Origin: a bacterium
GTDB lineage: Bacteria; Patescibacteria; ABY1; JAGPKW01
Direction: 5' to 3'
Assembly (NCBI GenBank): GCA_021780535.1
Contig: JAJXYN010000011.1
Location: 1-64,000 of the forward strand
DNA: 64,000 bases
A program made the position numbers and the translations under genes. Shown here piece after piece: positions 42,679 to 52,215 of the stretch. Position 1 is the stretch's first letter, and each line of letters begins with the position of its first letter. The notes under the pieces are model-generated. The model was not told the origin of the DNA. It saw only the letters and a list, made by a program, of their open reading frames with translations, and made no database searches.

Positions 42679-43836
42679 ATGTTTCTAACTATTATTGTTG
42701 TTCTATTAATAATATCATTCCTTGTTACTATCCATGAATTTGGTCACTATATTACTGCCAGAAAATTTGGAATGAAAGTTGAAGAATTTGCTATTGGCAT
42801 GGGCCCAATTATTTTTAAATATACTAGTAAAAAAACTGGAATACTTTATTCTATAAGAGCTATACTTATTGGTGGTTTCTGTAAAATAAAAGGAGAAGAT
42901 GGTAACAGTGAAGAAGCGAATAAACTTAGTTCTCCCACAACGAACGAGGTTGTAGAAGAAAAAGATTCTCAACATCTTCCGGACAATGATTCTTTTGGAT
43001 CTAAAAAAATATGGCAAAGAGCCGTGGTATTATCTGCTGGAGTATTTATGAATCTTGTTTTTGCTATTATTTTAATTTATGTTGGACTTGTTGTTGGGAT
43101 GCCAGATATTGTAAACCCAAACCAAAATTATAATGGAGCCCAATTTTCAAATGAAAGAATGCTTATAAGATCTGTTTTGCCAGGATCTGCTGCCGAAAAA
43201 GCAGGTATTAAATCAGGAGATGATATTATAAGTGTAAACAACCAAAAAATAACAGACTTAGATTTATTAAATAAGACATTACAAACTTCTAATGGAGTAA
43301 ATTTATTATTAAAAGATTCTTCTGGCAAAGAAAAACAAATTACAAGTCTTAACAAAGAATTTAATAAAAGTCTTAACAAAGAAGTATTTGGTATAGATTT
43401 CGCAAAAGTAGCAGTTATAAGATATAATCCTATTCAAGCTATTCCAAAAACATTCCAAACAACAGGATTTTTTGTAACAGGAATGTTCCAAGGATTGGGA
43501 TCTATGATGGCTAGTATATTTTCTGGGCATGGACTTCCAGAAGGGTTATCTGGCCCAATAGGAATCACATTTATTACAGGAGAAGCTATAAAACAAGGTT
43601 TTTCTTATGTATTATATATAATTGCTCAGATTTCTTTGAACTTAGCTATTATAAATATAATTCCTTTTCCAGCTCTTGATGGCGGAAGATTATTATTCTT
43701 AGTTTTTGAAAAGATAAAAGGTGCCCCACTTAATGAAAAATTTGAATTAATAGCAAATGGAATTGGTTTTTTACTTTTAATGTTATTGCTTGTAATTGTA
43801 ACATTTAAAGATGTTGGAAATTATATTCTAAAATAA
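42679..43836 (+). CDS. rseP: Site-2 zinc metalloprotease (RseP/RasP)
   Basis: 385 residues. Zinc motif HEFGH near residues 19-23, a second metal site in ALDGGRLLF near the C-terminus, one PDZ domain (RSVLPGSAAEKAGIKSGDDIISVNNQ), and four membrane segments. It cleaves membrane-bound anti-sigma factors or signal peptides within the bilayer. A ~35-residue acidic insertion (NSEEANKLSS...) follows the first membrane loop. proS follows 19 nt later. Confidence 0.95.
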   Translation: MFLTIIVVLLIISFLVTIHEFGHYITARKFGMKVEEFAIGMGPIIFKYTSKKTGILYSIRAILIGGFCKIKGEDGNSEEANKLSSPTTNEVVEEKDSQHLPDNDSFGSKKIWQRAVVLSAGVFMNLVFAIILIYVGLVVGMPDIVNPNQNYNGAQFSNERMLIRSVLPGSAAEKAGIKSGDDIISVNNQKITDLDLLNKTLQTSNGVNLLLKDSSGKEKQITSLNKEFNKSLNKEVFGIDFAKVAVIRYNPIQAIPKTFQTTGFFVTGMFQGLGSMMASIFSGHGLPEGLSGPIGITFITGEAIKQGFSYVLYIIAQISLNLAIINIIPFPALDGGRLLFLVFEKIKGAPLNEKFELIANGIGFLLLMLLLVIVTFKDVGNYILK

Positions 43837-43854
43837 AAAATAATTATTACGTTT

Positions 43855-45084
43855 ATGTTGTTATCAAAAATACTTTACAAGACACAAAAAAATTTACCAA
43901 CTGATGAAATTTCATTAAATGCTAAACTTCTTTTGCAAGCTTGCTTTGTTAAAAAAGAAATTGCTGGAGTTTTTTCCTATTTATCATTAGGATTAAGAGT
44001 TATTTCTAAAATAGAAAAAATAGTTAGAGAAGAAATGAATGCAGTTGGTGGTCAAGAAATTCTTATGCCAGGATTAACACCAAAACAAAATTGGTTAGAC
44101 ACTGGAAGATGGGGTATGGATGTTCTATTTAAAACAACTGGGGTTACTGGAAGCGAATACGCACTAGGCGCTACTCATGAAGAAATGGTTACTCCTATTG
44201 CAAAACAATTTATAAATTCTTATAAAGACTTACCACTATCTCTTTACCAAATCCAAACGAAATTTAGAAACGAAGAACGTGCTAAATCTGGTATTCTTAG
44301 ATGTAGAGAATTTAAAATGAAAGATATGTATTCTTTTCATGAAACAGAAGAAGATTTTGAAATATATTATGAACAAGTAAAACAAGCTTATATTAATGTA
44401 TATAATAGACTTGGAATAGGCGATAACACAATTGTAGCTGTTGCTGATGGTGGAGCTTTTACTAAAAAACTTTCTCATGAATTTCAAACATTTACAGATG
44501 CAGGAGAAGATTTGATATATGTTTGCGAGAAATGTAACCTTGGTATGAACAAGGAAGTTATTGAAAAATTTGATTATTCTTGTAATGTTTGTGGAAATAA
44601 AGATTTAAAAACAAGAAAAGCAATAGAGGTTGGAAATATATTCTCATTAGAAACAAAATATTCTGAAGCTTTTGATTTAACATTCCAAGACAAGACAGGG
44701 AATAAGAAAAATCCTATTATGGGATGTTATGGGATAGGAATAACCAGAATTATGGGTGCTATTGTAGAAGTTTCTCATGATGAAAATGGGATTATATGGC
44801 CAGAATCTATTGCACCATTTGTATATCACATAGTTGCTCTAGGTAATTCTGAAAATGTATCAAATAAATCAAAGGAGATTTATAATAGTTTAACTTCAAA
44901 AGGATTTGATGTATTACTTGATGATAGAGATGAATCTGCTGGAACAAAATTAAAAGATGCAGATCTAATTGGTTGCCCAAATATTATAATAATAGGTGAT
45001 AGAAATTTGGCAGAAAATAAAATTGAATTTAAAACTAGAAAAGATAATAAAACAGAATTAAAAGATATTTCTGAAATTATATAG
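43855..45084 (+). CDS. proS: Prolyl-tRNA synthetase, short form without editing insert
   Basis: 409 residues of class IIa ProRS. Signatures: FSYLSLGLRVISKIEKIVREEMNAVGGQE, TGLT-type region PGLTPKQNWLDTGRW, TKFRNEERAKSGILRCREFKMKDMYSF (motif 2) and GCYGIGITRIMGAI (motif 3), then the anticodon domain. The ~180-residue INS editing domain of ~570-residue bacterial enzymes is missing between motifs 2 and 3. This is a known lineage variant; Ala-tRNA(Pro) would need a free-standing editor. A terminator follows. Confidence 0.94.
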   Translation: MLLSKILYKTQKNLPTDEISLNAKLLLQACFVKKEIAGVFSYLSLGLRVISKIEKIVREEMNAVGGQEILMPGLTPKQNWLDTGRWGMDVLFKTTGVTGSEYALGATHEEMVTPIAKQFINSYKDLPLSLYQIQTKFRNEERAKSGILRCREFKMKDMYSFHETEEDFEIYYEQVKQAYINVYNRLGIGDNTIVAVADGGAFTKKLSHEFQTFTDAGEDLIYVCEKCNLGMNKEVIEKFDYSCNVCGNKDLKTRKAIEVGNIFSLETKYSEAFDLTFQDKTGNKKNPIMGCYGIGITRIMGAIVEVSHDENGIIWPESIAPFVYHIVALGNSENVSNKSKEIYNSLTSKGFDVLLDDRDESAGTKLKDADLIGCPNIIIIGDRNLAENKIEFKTRKDNKTELKDISEII

Positions 45085-45086
45085 TA

Positions 45087-45126
45087 TAAATAATATTCTC
45101 CATATGGGGAATATTATTTTATTTTT
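45087..45126 (+). terminator. proS terminator
   Basis: AATAATATTC (45089-45098) with GAATATTATT (45109-45118), T-rich tail. Confidence 0.85.
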
Positions 45127-45221
45127 CTATTGTTGGCATATTTTAAATTGATTGTATTTTTCTCAAAATACATTACAATTTATGTGTAAAAATATTAACT
45201 TTATAACTAATAACCGAACAA

Positions 45222-46247
45222 ATGTTTTTCTCAAATTTATTTAAACCACAAGGAATAGGAATAGATATAGGAACTGATAAAATAGTTGTTTATCTTGATA
45301 AAAAAGGAGTAGTTCTAAATGAACCTACTGTTATTTCTATTAATACAAAAAACAACCAAGTAATTGCTATAGGTCAAAAAGCAAAAGAAATGATAGGAAG
45401 AGTTCCTAGCTATATTGATATTATAAAACCAATAGAAAATGGAGTTATATCAAACTTTGAAGCCACAGAGAAAATGATTGACTATTTTATGAAAAAAATC
45501 AGAAGAGATTATGGTAATTTTTTAAATTCTCAAGCATTAATTTCTATTCCACTTGATATTACTGAAGTTGAAAGAAAAGCTGTTAATGATGTAATTCTTG
45601 CAACTGGTATTAAAAATATTTATACAATAGACAAATGTATAGCTACTGCCATAGGTAATAGATTGAAAATATTAGATTCCATAGGTAATTTTGTTGTAGA
45701 ATTTGGTGCAGGAAGAACTGAAATAATCACAATATCTACTGGCGGTATAATGGCTTATAAATCTATACCTTTTGGAAGTAAGAGTATGGATCAAAATATT
45801 ATTTCTTACATAAGAGATAAATTTAGTATATTAATAGGAGAAACTACTGCTGAAAATATAAAGAAAAATATTGGTACAGCCCTTGAAAATAAAGAAAAAA
45901 AAATAAAAGTTAAAGGCAGAGATCTTGCTACTGGAATGCCGAAAGAAGTTATTGTTACTAATATAGACATATCTAACGCTATTGATAAAAATATAGAAAC
46001 TATAGTTGCTAATATTGAGTTTGTACTTGAAGCAACACCACCTGAAATTTTAAATGATATATACGAAAAAGGCATTATTCTTTCTGGAGGCGGGTCTCTT
46101 ATTGATGGTCTTAAAGAAAGAATATCTAAACAAACTAAAATTACTACTTATACCGCCGACGATCCTTCTATGAGTGTTATTAGGGGCATAGGAATGATAT
46201 TAGCAGACATGACAAAATATAAAGATATTTATACAAAAATGAACTAG
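45222..46247 (+). CDS. mreB: Rod shape-determining protein MreB
   Basis: Actin-like filament protein that guides the elongation machinery. 341 residues, the standard length. Phosphate-binding loop GIGIDIGTDKIVVYLDKKGVVLNEPTVIS at the N-terminus, SIPLDITEVERKAV, the second phosphate loop VEFGAGRTEI, and IILSGGGSLIDGL near the C-terminus. First gene of an mreB-mreC-mreD-PBP2 operon, with mreC starting 3 nt later. Confidence 0.96.
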   Translation: MFFSNLFKPQGIGIDIGTDKIVVYLDKKGVVLNEPTVISINTKNNQVIAIGQKAKEMIGRVPSYIDIIKPIENGVISNFEATEKMIDYFMKKIRRDYGNFLNSQALISIPLDITEVERKAVNDVILATGIKNIYTIDKCIATAIGNRLKILDSIGNFVVEFGAGRTEIITISTGGIMAYKSIPFGSKSMDQNIISYIRDKFSILIGETTAENIKKNIGTALENKEKKIKVKGRDLATGMPKEVIVTNIDISNAIDKNIETIVANIEFVLEATPPEILNDIYEKGIILSGGGSLIDGLKERISKQTKITTYTADDPSMSVIRGIGMILADMTKYKDIYTKMN

Positions 46248-46249
46248 AC

Positions 46250-47032
46250 ATGAAAAAAATTTTTTTAATTTTAGGTGTTATTATCCTTCTTACTTCTTTT
46301 GTGTTTTTGAAGTTTGATGTTTTTAGTTTTCCATCAAATTTTGTTAGAAGTATTTCTAATAACATTACTGCGAATTTAAATTCTATTTCTTCATATTCTA
46401 ATGATAAAATAAGTATAATTTCTAATATTTCAAATATATTAAAAGAAAATGAGGCATTAAAAAATGAAAATGAAGATCTTATCTATAAAATTAATTCTAT
46501 TACTGAAAAAAATAAGGAAAATGAAATAGTAAATGAAAGTATGAATTTTGTTAAAAATTATAATTATAAATTTGCAAAAATACTAACTATAAATAAAGAA
46601 ATTGATAACACAATAACAATAAATATTGGCAAAAAAGATGGAATAGATGTCGGTTATCCTGTTATTTTTAAAAATGGTTTTTTAATTGGCAAAATAAAAC
46701 AAGTAAATGATAATTCTTCTGTGGTTTTATTAACAATAGATAAATCAAGCGAAGTTGCTGCTACGGTATCTGGGTATGATCATAGTATAGGCATAATAAA
46801 CGGAAATTATGGATTGAATTTTAAGCTTAATTATGTATCAATCAAAGAACCGATACGAAACGATGATGTTGTTGTTACAAGTGGTATAGAAAATAATGTT
46901 CCTTCTGGATTAATAATAGGGAAAATCTCTAAAGTAGAATATAAACCATCAGATTTTTTTCAAGACGTGACGGTTTCACCAGTAATTCCTTTTGAAAACT
47001 TCAGAGTTGTTAGCGTAATAATGCCAAATTAA
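46250..47032 (+). CDS. mreC: Rod shape-determining protein MreC
   Basis: 260 residues: N-terminal membrane helix (residues ~3-19), coiled coil around residues 60-100 (NILKENEALKNENEDLIYKI), then the beta-barrel domain with TINIGKKDGIDVGYPVIFKNGFLIGKI and VVTSGIENNVPSGLIIGKIS. Scaffold connecting MreB to PBP2 outside the membrane. Follows mreB immediately. Confidence 0.93.
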   Translation: MKKIFLILGVIILLTSFVFLKFDVFSFPSNFVRSISNNITANLNSISSYSNDKISIISNISNILKENEALKNENEDLIYKINSITEKNKENEIVNESMNFVKNYNYKFAKILTINKEIDNTITINIGKKDGIDVGYPVIFKNGFLIGKIKQVNDNSSVVLLTIDKSSEVAATVSGYDHSIGIINGNYGLNFKLNYVSIKEPIRNDDVVVTSGIENNVPSGLIIGKISKVEYKPSDFFQDVTVSPVIPFENFRVVSVIMPN

Positions 47033-47089
47033 TATTAAAATATGTAAATATATATTTCTATTTTTTCATATTTTTATTAAAATCATTCT

Positions 47090-47635
47090 ATGATTAATCT
47101 AATTTCAAAATTTAATAATTATTTTATTCTTTCGGTATTCTTATTGTCGGTTGTTGCTTTTCAGTTTGGTTTTTTAGATCCTTTTAATGCTCTATATTTA
47201 TCTTCTATAAATATTTTTTTAATAGTATCTATATTAGTGTGTGTAAGCACGAAAAATATTAAAAAAATAATAATTCCTATGTTTATAATAGCTTTTTTAA
47301 GTAGCATATATTCTAACTATAATATTTTTATATTAATTCCTACCTACTTATTTTCTGCAACTATAATATTTTATCTTAACAAAGGACCATTGTTTATAAC
47401 TGATTATTATAGATTCATTATACTTGTTATATTATCTGTTATTATTTTTAAAGCTTTGTTTTATCTAATATTATTTTTATTTAACTATCTTTATTATAAA
47501 AATATTATTATTCCAGAAATGAATTATGAATTTTTATTTTCTATTATTTTTGAAATTATTTATTCCATATTAATTTTATCTATTTTTAAGCCGGATATTA
47601 AATATATTAATTATGAATTTTTGGTCGGAGATTGA
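47090..47635 (+). CDS. mreD: MreD-like membrane protein
   Basis: 181 residues with about five or six hydrophobic segments and very few charged residues. Sequence alone is weakly diagnostic; the position between mreC and PBP2, size and topology make MreD the natural assignment. Its last 23 nt overlap the start of the PBP2 gene, implying coupled translation. Confidence 0.75.
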   Translation: MINLISKFNNYFILSVFLLSVVAFQFGFLDPFNALYLSSINIFLIVSILVCVSTKNIKKIIIPMFIIAFLSSIYSNYNIFILIPTYLFSATIIFYLNKGPLFITDYYRFIILVILSVIIFKALFYLILFLFNYLYYKNIIIPEMNYEFLFSIIFEIIYSILILSIFKPDIKYINYEFLVGD

Positions 47636-49559
47636 AAATGTAACAACTAAAGATTCGGAGGTGCTAAATGAGAATATAGAAGACTATTCCGAGAGAAGTA
47701 TAGAAGGCGATAATATAGCTCCATCGTCTGATAAGTTTTTATTTGCTAAAAATAAAATAAAAAAAGGAAAGGTGCTAGCATTTTTTATTTTTACCTCATT
47801 TATTTTATTTGTATTAATTTCAAGAGTTTATCAATTACAAATAATAAAAAATAGTTACTATTCTGAGCTTTCTGATGGTAATAAAACTAGAAATATAGAA
47901 ATAAAACCTCAAAGAGGAATAATTTTTGATAAAAATTTTAAAAAATTGGTGAATAATATCCCAATATATTATTTATATTATATTCCTTACGATGTTCCTA
48001 AAAAAGAAGACGAACTAAATAAATTAAAATATGAATTAAAATTAATATTAAATTTAGATGATAAAATATTAAATAAAATTAAATTTGCGAGATCTTATAA
48101 AAAAGTATTTTTGGTTGAGGTGGATGATTTAGATAAAATATCCAAAGTAAAATTAGATATAGAAAATACTAGCGGACTTCTTATTGAACCTTATTTTATA
48201 AGGGAATATGAAAATTCTGATGTTCAATCTTTGTCTAGTATTATTGGATATGTTGGAAAATTAAATGATTCTGATATATCTAAATATCCAAATTACAAAT
48301 TAAATGATAATGTGGGTAAATATGGATTAGAATTATATTATGAAGATAAACTAAAAGGATCTTCTGGGGCTGAACAAATAGAAGTTAATAATGTTGGAAA
48401 AGAAATAAAAGTAACAAATGAAATAGCTCAACAACCTGGTAATAATTTAAAGTTATCTATTGATTATAATTTTCAAAAAAAAATAGAAGAAATATTACAA
48501 ACTACACTTACTAAAAATCATTTAAAGAGTGGCACTGTTATCGCAATGAATCCAAAAAATGGCGCTATTCTTGGGCTTGTTAGTCTTCCATCTTATAATT
48601 CAAATGACTTTTCTTTTAAAAACTCTGATAAAATAAATGAGTATTTTACAAGTGAAGATAAGCCTCTTTTTAATAGGGCTATAGGTGGAAAATATCCGCC
48701 AGCATCAACTTTTAAACTCATTATGGCTTCTGCTGGTCTTGAAGATGGCGTTATAAACACGAACACGATTATAAACGATCTTGGTAAAATTGTTGTTAAA
48801 AATAAATATGGCCTTAACGTAAGCTACACTTTTAAAGGTTGGGATCCTTATGGTCTTGGCAAAATGAATATTTATCATGCATTAGCTCAATCATCAGATA
48901 TTTATTTCTATTATGTTGGTGGTGGTTTTGGTGATTTCCGTGGACTTGGTATAGATAAAATGGTTGAATATTTTAAGAAATTTAAACTAGATCAAAAAAC
49001 TGGCATAGATTTACCATACGAAGTGCCGGGTTTTATACCTACACCAGAGTGGAAAAATAGTACTAGAGATGAGATTTGGACTCTTGGTAATACTTATAAT
49101 ACATCTATTGGGCAAGGGGATTTGTTATTAACTCCTATGCAAATAGCTATGTACACTAGCTATTTTGCTAATAATGGCACTAGTTATGAGCCTAGGGTGG
49201 TTGATTCCATACTTGATGAGAATAATAATCTTGTTTCAAAAGTACAGGGGAATGTTTATTTATCTAATATTGTATCTCAAAATACTACTAAAATTATTAG
49301 AGATTCTATGAAACTATGTGTTGATGACGCTAAAAATGGAACATGTAGAGGACTTAGATCTTTAAATATAGATGCTGCTGGTAAAACTGGTACTGCTGAA
49401 GTTGCAAATAAAACACAATTAAATGCTGTTTTTACTGGTTTTGCACCTTTTGATAATCCGGAAATTGTTGTTACTGTTCTTGTTGAAAATGGTGGGGAAG
49501 GATCTACTGTTGCACTTCCTATTGCTAGAGATGTACTTAAGGAATATTTTAAAAAATAA
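47613..49559 (+). CDS. mrdA: Penicillin-binding protein 2 (elongation transpeptidase)
   Basis: 648 residues. Cytoplasmic N-terminus of ~50 residues, membrane helix (residues ~52-72), dimerisation/pedestal domain with QRGIIFDKNFKKLVNNIP, then the transpeptidase. Active-site motifs: PASTFKLIMA (SxxK), SSD in LAQSSDIYFYYVG (SxN position) and AGKTGTAE (KTG). Cross-links peptidoglycan during elongation with MreBCD. rodA, the usual partner, is not in this window. The structured repeat copy 3 starts about 10 nt after the stop. Confidence 0.94.
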   Translation: MNFWSEIENVTTKDSEVLNENIEDYSERSIEGDNIAPSSDKFLFAKNKIKKGKVLAFFIFTSFILFVLISRVYQLQIIKNSYYSELSDGNKTRNIEIKPQRGIIFDKNFKKLVNNIPIYYLYYIPYDVPKKEDELNKLKYELKLILNLDDKILNKIKFARSYKKVFLVEVDDLDKISKVKLDIENTSGLLIEPYFIREYENSDVQSLSSIIGYVGKLNDSDISKYPNYKLNDNVGKYGLELYYEDKLKGSSGAEQIEVNNVGKEIKVTNEIAQQPGNNLKLSIDYNFQKKIEEILQTTLTKNHLKSGTVIAMNPKNGAILGLVSLPSYNSNDFSFKNSDKINEYFTSEDKPLFNRAIGGKYPPASTFKLIMASAGLEDGVINTNTIINDLGKIVVKNKYGLNVSYTFKGWDPYGLGKMNIYHALAQSSDIYFYYVGGGFGDFRGLGIDKMVEYFKKFKLDQKTGIDLPYEVPGFIPTPEWKNSTRDEIWTLGNTYNTSIGQGDLLLTPMQIAMYTSYFANNGTSYEPRVVDSILDENNNLVSKVQGNVYLSNIVSQNTTKIIRDSMKLCVDDAKNGTCRGLRSLNIDAAGKTGTAEVANKTQLNAVFTGFAPFDNPEIVVTVLVENGGEGSTVALPIARDVLKEYFKK

Positions 49560-49568
49560 ATTAATAAA

Positions 49569-49661
49569 AATTTAAATAATAATATTTTCTTTCCATAGTG
49601 TTCCACTCAATTAAGATATCAAAGGAGTTCACAAATGAACGAAAATATTATTATTTAAGTT
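49569..49661. repeat. Structured ~95-nt element, copy 3
   Basis: Outer stem of 18 perfect pairs including the TTTTC part (49572-49589 with 49641-49658); the A-C mismatch of copies 1 and 2 is an A-T pair here. In the inner stem the GCTC/GAGC pair of the other copies is ACTC/GAGT, a compensatory change. The loop keeps ATTAAGATATC. Located between PBP2 and ugd. Confidence 0.78.
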
Positions 49662-49731
49662 ATAACCAGATTTGCATTTTTCATGCATTTATCATAATAT
49701 TATTTTATTAAAATAAACTAAAAATAAAGAT

Positions 49732-51123
49732 ATGCAAGATATTATTTCTATTGTTGGTACGGGATTTGTTGGGCTTACTACCGCTGCTGTATTTGCTAAT
49801 GCTGGATATAGAACTTATACAATTGATACTGATGAAAATAAGATAAATACTATTAAATCAGGTAAATCTCCTTTTTATGAACCTGGTATTGATGGCTTTG
49901 TTGAGAGAGCTATTACTATTGGAAATCTTATTCCTACCACTTCATATTCTGAATCTATACCAAATTCTAATATTGTTTTTATTTGTGTTGGAACTCCATC
50001 AAATGAAGATGGTAGTGTTGATTTAAAATATGTTTTTGAATCAGTTTCTTCTATTATAGAAAATGCAAATTCAGACTTAATTATAGTTCAAAAATCTACC
50101 GTACCCGTTGAAACTGCTAGAAGACTAGAGAAAATGATTCAAGAAAAGAACAAAAAAAACATTAAGATAGATGTTGTATCTGCACCAGAATTCTTAAGAG
50201 AGGCGTCTGCTGTTTTTGATACTCTATTTTTTGACAGATTGGTTGTTGGTGCTAGAAATAATGAAGCTGCAAATAAAATTATAGAGATATATAAAAATGT
50301 TGACTCTTTTTCTAAGGTTATAAATTATGAAAAATTTATTGATTATGCTTTTAACAATACTAGTAAAAAATATTTAGATAATTTACCGCTTTTTGAAAAA
50401 AGAATACTTAGAACAAAGGTGGAGAGCGCTGAATTATTAAAAGTTACTGCTAATTCTTTCTTAGCAATGAAAATTTCTTTTGCTAATTCTATTGCTAGAA
50501 TTTGTGATGAAACCGGGGCTATCTCAAAAGAGGTTATGGACGGTATTGGCATGGATTCTAGAATAGGAAGATCTTTTCTTTACCCTGGGCTTGGATATAG
50601 TGGTGGGTGTTTTCCAAAAGATGTTTCTGGTATGATAAATACAGCAAATGAATATAATGTTGACTTTGGAATATTAGAAGAAGTAAAAAAAATTAATTCT
50701 GGACAAATTAATATTGTCGTAAATAAATTGAAAAGATTAATTGGAGAAAATTTAGAAGGCAAGAAGATTACAGTTCTTGGTTTATCTTTTAAGCCAGGCA
50801 CTAGTGATATTAGAAAATCTCAATCTATTTATTTAATAAAAAGATTAATAAAACTTGGAACTATTGTAAATGCTTTTGATCCTAAGGCCACAGATGAAGC
50901 TAAAAAAGAATTTAATGATAAGAATTTAAATTATATGAATTCTATAGAGTCTGCATGCCAATCATCTGATTGTGTTGTTATTGCAACAGAATGGAATGAA
51001 TTTGTAAATTTTGATTATAACTCAATTAAAGAAACTTTAAATAATAAAAATATATTAGATTGTAGAAATTGTTTAAATAAAGATAAAATTACCGAATCTG
51101 GATTTAATTATATTGGATTTTAA
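49732..51123 (+). CDS. ugd: UDP-glucose 6-dehydrogenase
   Basis: 463 residues. Oxidises UDP-glucose to UDP-glucuronate with NAD+. N-terminal Rossmann SIVGTGFVGLTTAAVFANAGY, EFLREASAVFDTLFFDRLVVG, substrate segment SAELLKVTANSFLAMKISFAN, catalytic cysteine in GYSGGCFPKDVSG, and C-terminal NAD domain GLSFKPGTSDIRKS. About 25 extra residues (NYEKFIDYAFNNTSKKYLDN and on) are inserted before the substrate segment. Opens the polysaccharide region; its product is the substrate of the decarboxylase at 54744. Confidence 0.95.
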   Translation: MQDIISIVGTGFVGLTTAAVFANAGYRTYTIDTDENKINTIKSGKSPFYEPGIDGFVERAITIGNLIPTTSYSESIPNSNIVFICVGTPSNEDGSVDLKYVFESVSSIIENANSDLIIVQKSTVPVETARRLEKMIQEKNKKNIKIDVVSAPEFLREASAVFDTLFFDRLVVGARNNEAANKIIEIYKNVDSFSKVINYEKFIDYAFNNTSKKYLDNLPLFEKRILRTKVESAELLKVTANSFLAMKISFANSIARICDETGAISKEVMDGIGMDSRIGRSFLYPGLGYSGGCFPKDVSGMINTANEYNVDFGILEEVKKINSGQINIVVNKLKRLIGENLEGKKITVLGLSFKPGTSDIRKSQSIYLIKRLIKLGTIVNAFDPKATDEAKKEFNDKNLNYMNSIESACQSSDCVVIATEWNEFVNFDYNSIKETLNNKNILDCRNCLNKDKITESGFNYIGF

Positions 51124-51132
51124 TTTGTGTGG

Positions 51133-51158
51133 TAGGTGCAAGGCATACCTTGCACCTA
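51133..51158 (+). terminator. Strong hairpin after ugd
   Basis: TAGGTGCAAGG (51133-51143) pairs perfectly with CCTTGCACCTA (51148-51158) around CATA. The U-run is delayed (TATATTAATGTTTTTTAT), so it may be a terminator or an RNA-stabilising stem. Confidence 0.65.
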
Positions 51159-51239
51159 TATATTAATGTTTTTTATTTACTTTTTTTATGATTTAATGTA
51201 TTTTATATCAACAACAAACAAACTGGAGGACGACTAACT

Positions 51240-52109
51240 ATGTTTAACTACTTAATTGATATTAAAGATATTGATATTGATTTTTTAGTAGAAATAATTG
51301 CTAGTATTGTTTCTTTCCCACCTTTTATGGAAAGATCGGATTTTTATCATCAAAATATAAATTCATCTGCTCGCGAAACTATTTTTATAGATCATACGGT
51401 GGGAGTCGTAAATGAGTTTTATAAGAATACCGATCATGGTTTTGCTCATTCTGTTAATGTATATAATCGAGCTAAAAAAATAGCTGAAGACATTGCTATG
51501 CATGACCAAATGTTTAATGACATAAAAGACGAAACCATACACATTTTAAAATGGTCAGCAATTTTCCATGATATAAGCCGTTTTTATGGAAAGAATAAAA
51601 ACCGCGGGTTTATAAGTAAGGCACTCGTTGAAGATGTATTTTTTTACAAAAATGACCCAGCAAAAACAGCTATTTTTCTTTGCATAGAAAGACATGATTG
51701 GTTCAATACTAGAATAGACGGAGAATTACCGGACAAATTTAAAAGAAATCCTATCGTTGATATATTTAGACTTGCTGACAAAACTTCCATTTCTCCACTT
51801 GATGAATTAAAAAGATATTATAAAACAGGAAAAAAATATAATACTATATTTTTTAACCCAAATATTCCTATTAGCAGAAGATTTGAATTCAAAGATAATT
51901 TAAAAGAAAGGGATATGATTACATTTTTTCTTCTTATTTTTATAATGAATGAAAATAGTTTCTTTTTTAATGCTACTAGAAGAATTTATATGGAATGGGC
52001 AATAAATAAAGAAGATTTAAAAAAATATATAGTAAAAGATCTTTGTGTAGCCGAAAATATTCCATTGAACCAAATTAGAATGATCAATGAGATTTTAAAT
52101 ATGGTATGA
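51240..52109 (+). CDS. HD-domain metal-dependent phosphohydrolase
   Basis: 289 residues. HD-type ligands can be assigned: H70 (HGFAHSVNVYNRA), H110-D111 (AIFHDISRF), H152 (ERHDW) and D180 (RLADKTS). The family includes nucleotide and (p)ppGpp/cyclic dinucleotide phosphohydrolases; the substrate here is unknown. The start is fixed by CTGGAGG 10 nt upstream, and the gene has its own terminator, so it is another GGAGG single-gene unit lying between ugd and a glycosyltransferase. Confidence 0.85.
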   Translation: MFNYLIDIKDIDIDFLVEIIASIVSFPPFMERSDFYHQNINSSARETIFIDHTVGVVNEFYKNTDHGFAHSVNVYNRAKKIAEDIAMHDQMFNDIKDETIHILKWSAIFHDISRFYGKNKNRGFISKALVEDVFFYKNDPAKTAIFLCIERHDWFNTRIDGELPDKFKRNPIVDIFRLADKTSISPLDELKRYYKTGKKYNTIFFNPNIPISRRFEFKDNLKERDMITFFLLIFIMNENSFFFNATRRIYMEWAINKEDLKKYIVKDLCVAENIPLNQIRMINEILNMV

Positions 52110-52112
52110 AAA

Positions 52113-52153
52113 ATGGACACATTAGCTTTCGCTTTTGTGTCCTTATTTTTTTA
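52113..52153 (+). terminator. Terminator of the HD-domain gene
   Basis: GGACAC (52116-52121) with GTGTCC (52138-52143), followed by TTATTTTTTT. Confidence 0.82.
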
Positions 52154-52215
52154 GATTGCATTAATTCGTTATATATCGTAATATTTAAATATTATTAATA
52201 CTATATTATTTTAAT

